The notes under the pieces were generated by a model that saw only the letters and a list, made by a program, of their open reading frames with translations, ran no database searches and had not been told where the DNA came from. The position numbers and the translations under genes are program-made. Shown one piece after another: positions 5,236-5,643 of a stretch of DNA of 5,643 nt (the first letter of the stretch is position 1; each line of letters starts with the position of its first letter). This stretch comes from Sutterella sp. (GTDB lineage Bacteria > Pseudomonadota > Gammaproteobacteria > Burkholderiales > Burkholderiaceae_F). The stretch is from contig DNLN01000183.1 in the NCBI GenBank assembly GCA_003488465.1, positions 1 through 5,643 on the forward strand, written 5' to 3'.

Positions 5236-5643
5236 TTAGGCTGCGGGCAGGCGGCCGAGCTGATCGCGGACCTTCTCAAGCAGGGCCGTGAACTCGCTCT
5301 GACGCTTTCTTTCCTGCTCGACCACGGCTGCCGGAGCGCGCTCGACGAAGGACTTGTTCGAGAGCTTGCCGGCGCACTTGGCGAGTTCGCCTTCGAGGCG
5401 GGCGGCCTCTTTCCCGAGGCGCTCGCGCTCGGCGGCGATGTCGATCTCGACCTTGAGCATCAGGCGGAAGTCGCCGACGATGGCGACCGGAGCGATCGCG
5501 GCGGCGCCTTCATGCGGCAGAGCGGCGGCATGCTCGACTCGCTCGAGCCTTGCGAGGAACCGCAGGTACTCGGCAACGGCCTGCACGGTGGCCTCATCGC
5601 CCTCGATGAGCAGCGGCACGCGCGTGGAGGGCGAGAGCTGCAT
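5236..5643 (-). CDS. valS: Valine-tRNA ligase, C-terminal fragment cut by window edge
   Basis: ValS charges tRNA-Val with valine in the cytoplasm. Only the last 135 residues are present, ending at TAA (5238-5236); the full enzyme has about 950. The visible part covers the end of the anticodon-binding domain (RVPLLIEGD, then a strand ending VGDFRLML) and the C-terminal coiled-coil arm that contacts t[24 protein letters not shown], followed by [20 protein letters not shown]. The motif [11 protein letters not shown] (usually L.N..FV..AP) is diagnostic for the ValS tail. The Met codon at the window edge is internal, not a start. The next gene begins 4 bases after the stop, so the two are probably co-transcribed. 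Confidence 0.94.
   Translation of the reverse strand: MQLSPSTRVPLLIEGDEATVQAVAEYLRFLARLERVEHAAALPHEGAAAIAPVAIVGDFRLMLKVEIDIAAERERLGKEAARLEGELAKCAGKLSNKSFVERAPAAVVEQERKRQSEFTALLEKVRDQLGRLPAA

Noticed and set aside
4431..5291. 286-codon open frame on the plus strand across the valS-linked unknown gene
   Set aside because: The translation is Gly/Arg/Asp-rich without motifs and runs into valS, while the minus-strand frame has an FtsK-gamma-like domain and starts 4 bases after valS. Codon-position statistics could settle this; I judged by eye.
1..5643. CRISPR arrays, tRNA/rRNA genes, insertion sequences, prophage or attachment sites
   Set aside because: No spaced repeats, cloverleaf-like segments, transposase motifs or terminal inverted repeats were seen on either strand.

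Overview
This GC-rich window most resembles the chromosome of an anaerobic or microaerobic, host-associated betaproteobacterium. I favour a Sutterella/Parasutterella-like member of the Burkholderiales, judged from protein style (HtpX, ValS tail) and from the Tat-exported flavoprotein plus small multiheme cytochrome, a gene type I recall as abundant in that group. The taxon is an inference and could only be settled by a database search.

Layout. (1) 1-552, + strand: 3' two-thirds of htpX, a membrane zinc protease, followed by a hairpin at 578-600. (2) 553-897: a 345-base intergenic region with a near-perfect FNR/Anr-type site at 744-757 and a -10-like hexamer placed as in a class II FNR-activated promoter. 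(3) 898-2744, + strand: a two-gene operon. The first gene encodes a Tat-exported FAD protein of the fumarate reductase/flavocytochrome c superfamily; the second encodes a Sec-exported cytochrome with three CxxCH motifs. A strong intrinsic terminator follows at 2771-2803. (4) 2828-4270, - strand: a convergent gene for a YjiH-family (Gate domain) membrane protein with its own terminator and a candidate sigma70 promoter. (5) 4407-5231, - strand: an unrecognised protein whose C-terminus looks like the FtsK gamma winged helix, starting 4 bases after valS. (6) 5236-5643, - strand: the C-terminal end of valS, cut by the window edge.

The most interesting part is the 898-2744 operon. It looks like a flavocytochrome c fumarate reductase (Fcc3) split into two proteins: an exported flavin subunit and a separate haem subunit. 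The haem subunit aligns by eye with the last three haem motifs of the Fcc3 tetrahaem domain. The flavin subunit keeps the FAD fold but appears to have lost the proton-donor Arg and the carboxylate-binding His and Arg of fumarate reductases, with Tyr at two of these positions. I infer a periplasmic anaerobic respiratory reductase acting on something other than fumarate, with electrons delivered through the cytochrome from a quinol dehydrogenase encoded elsewhere. The FNR-like site fits induction when oxygen is absent.
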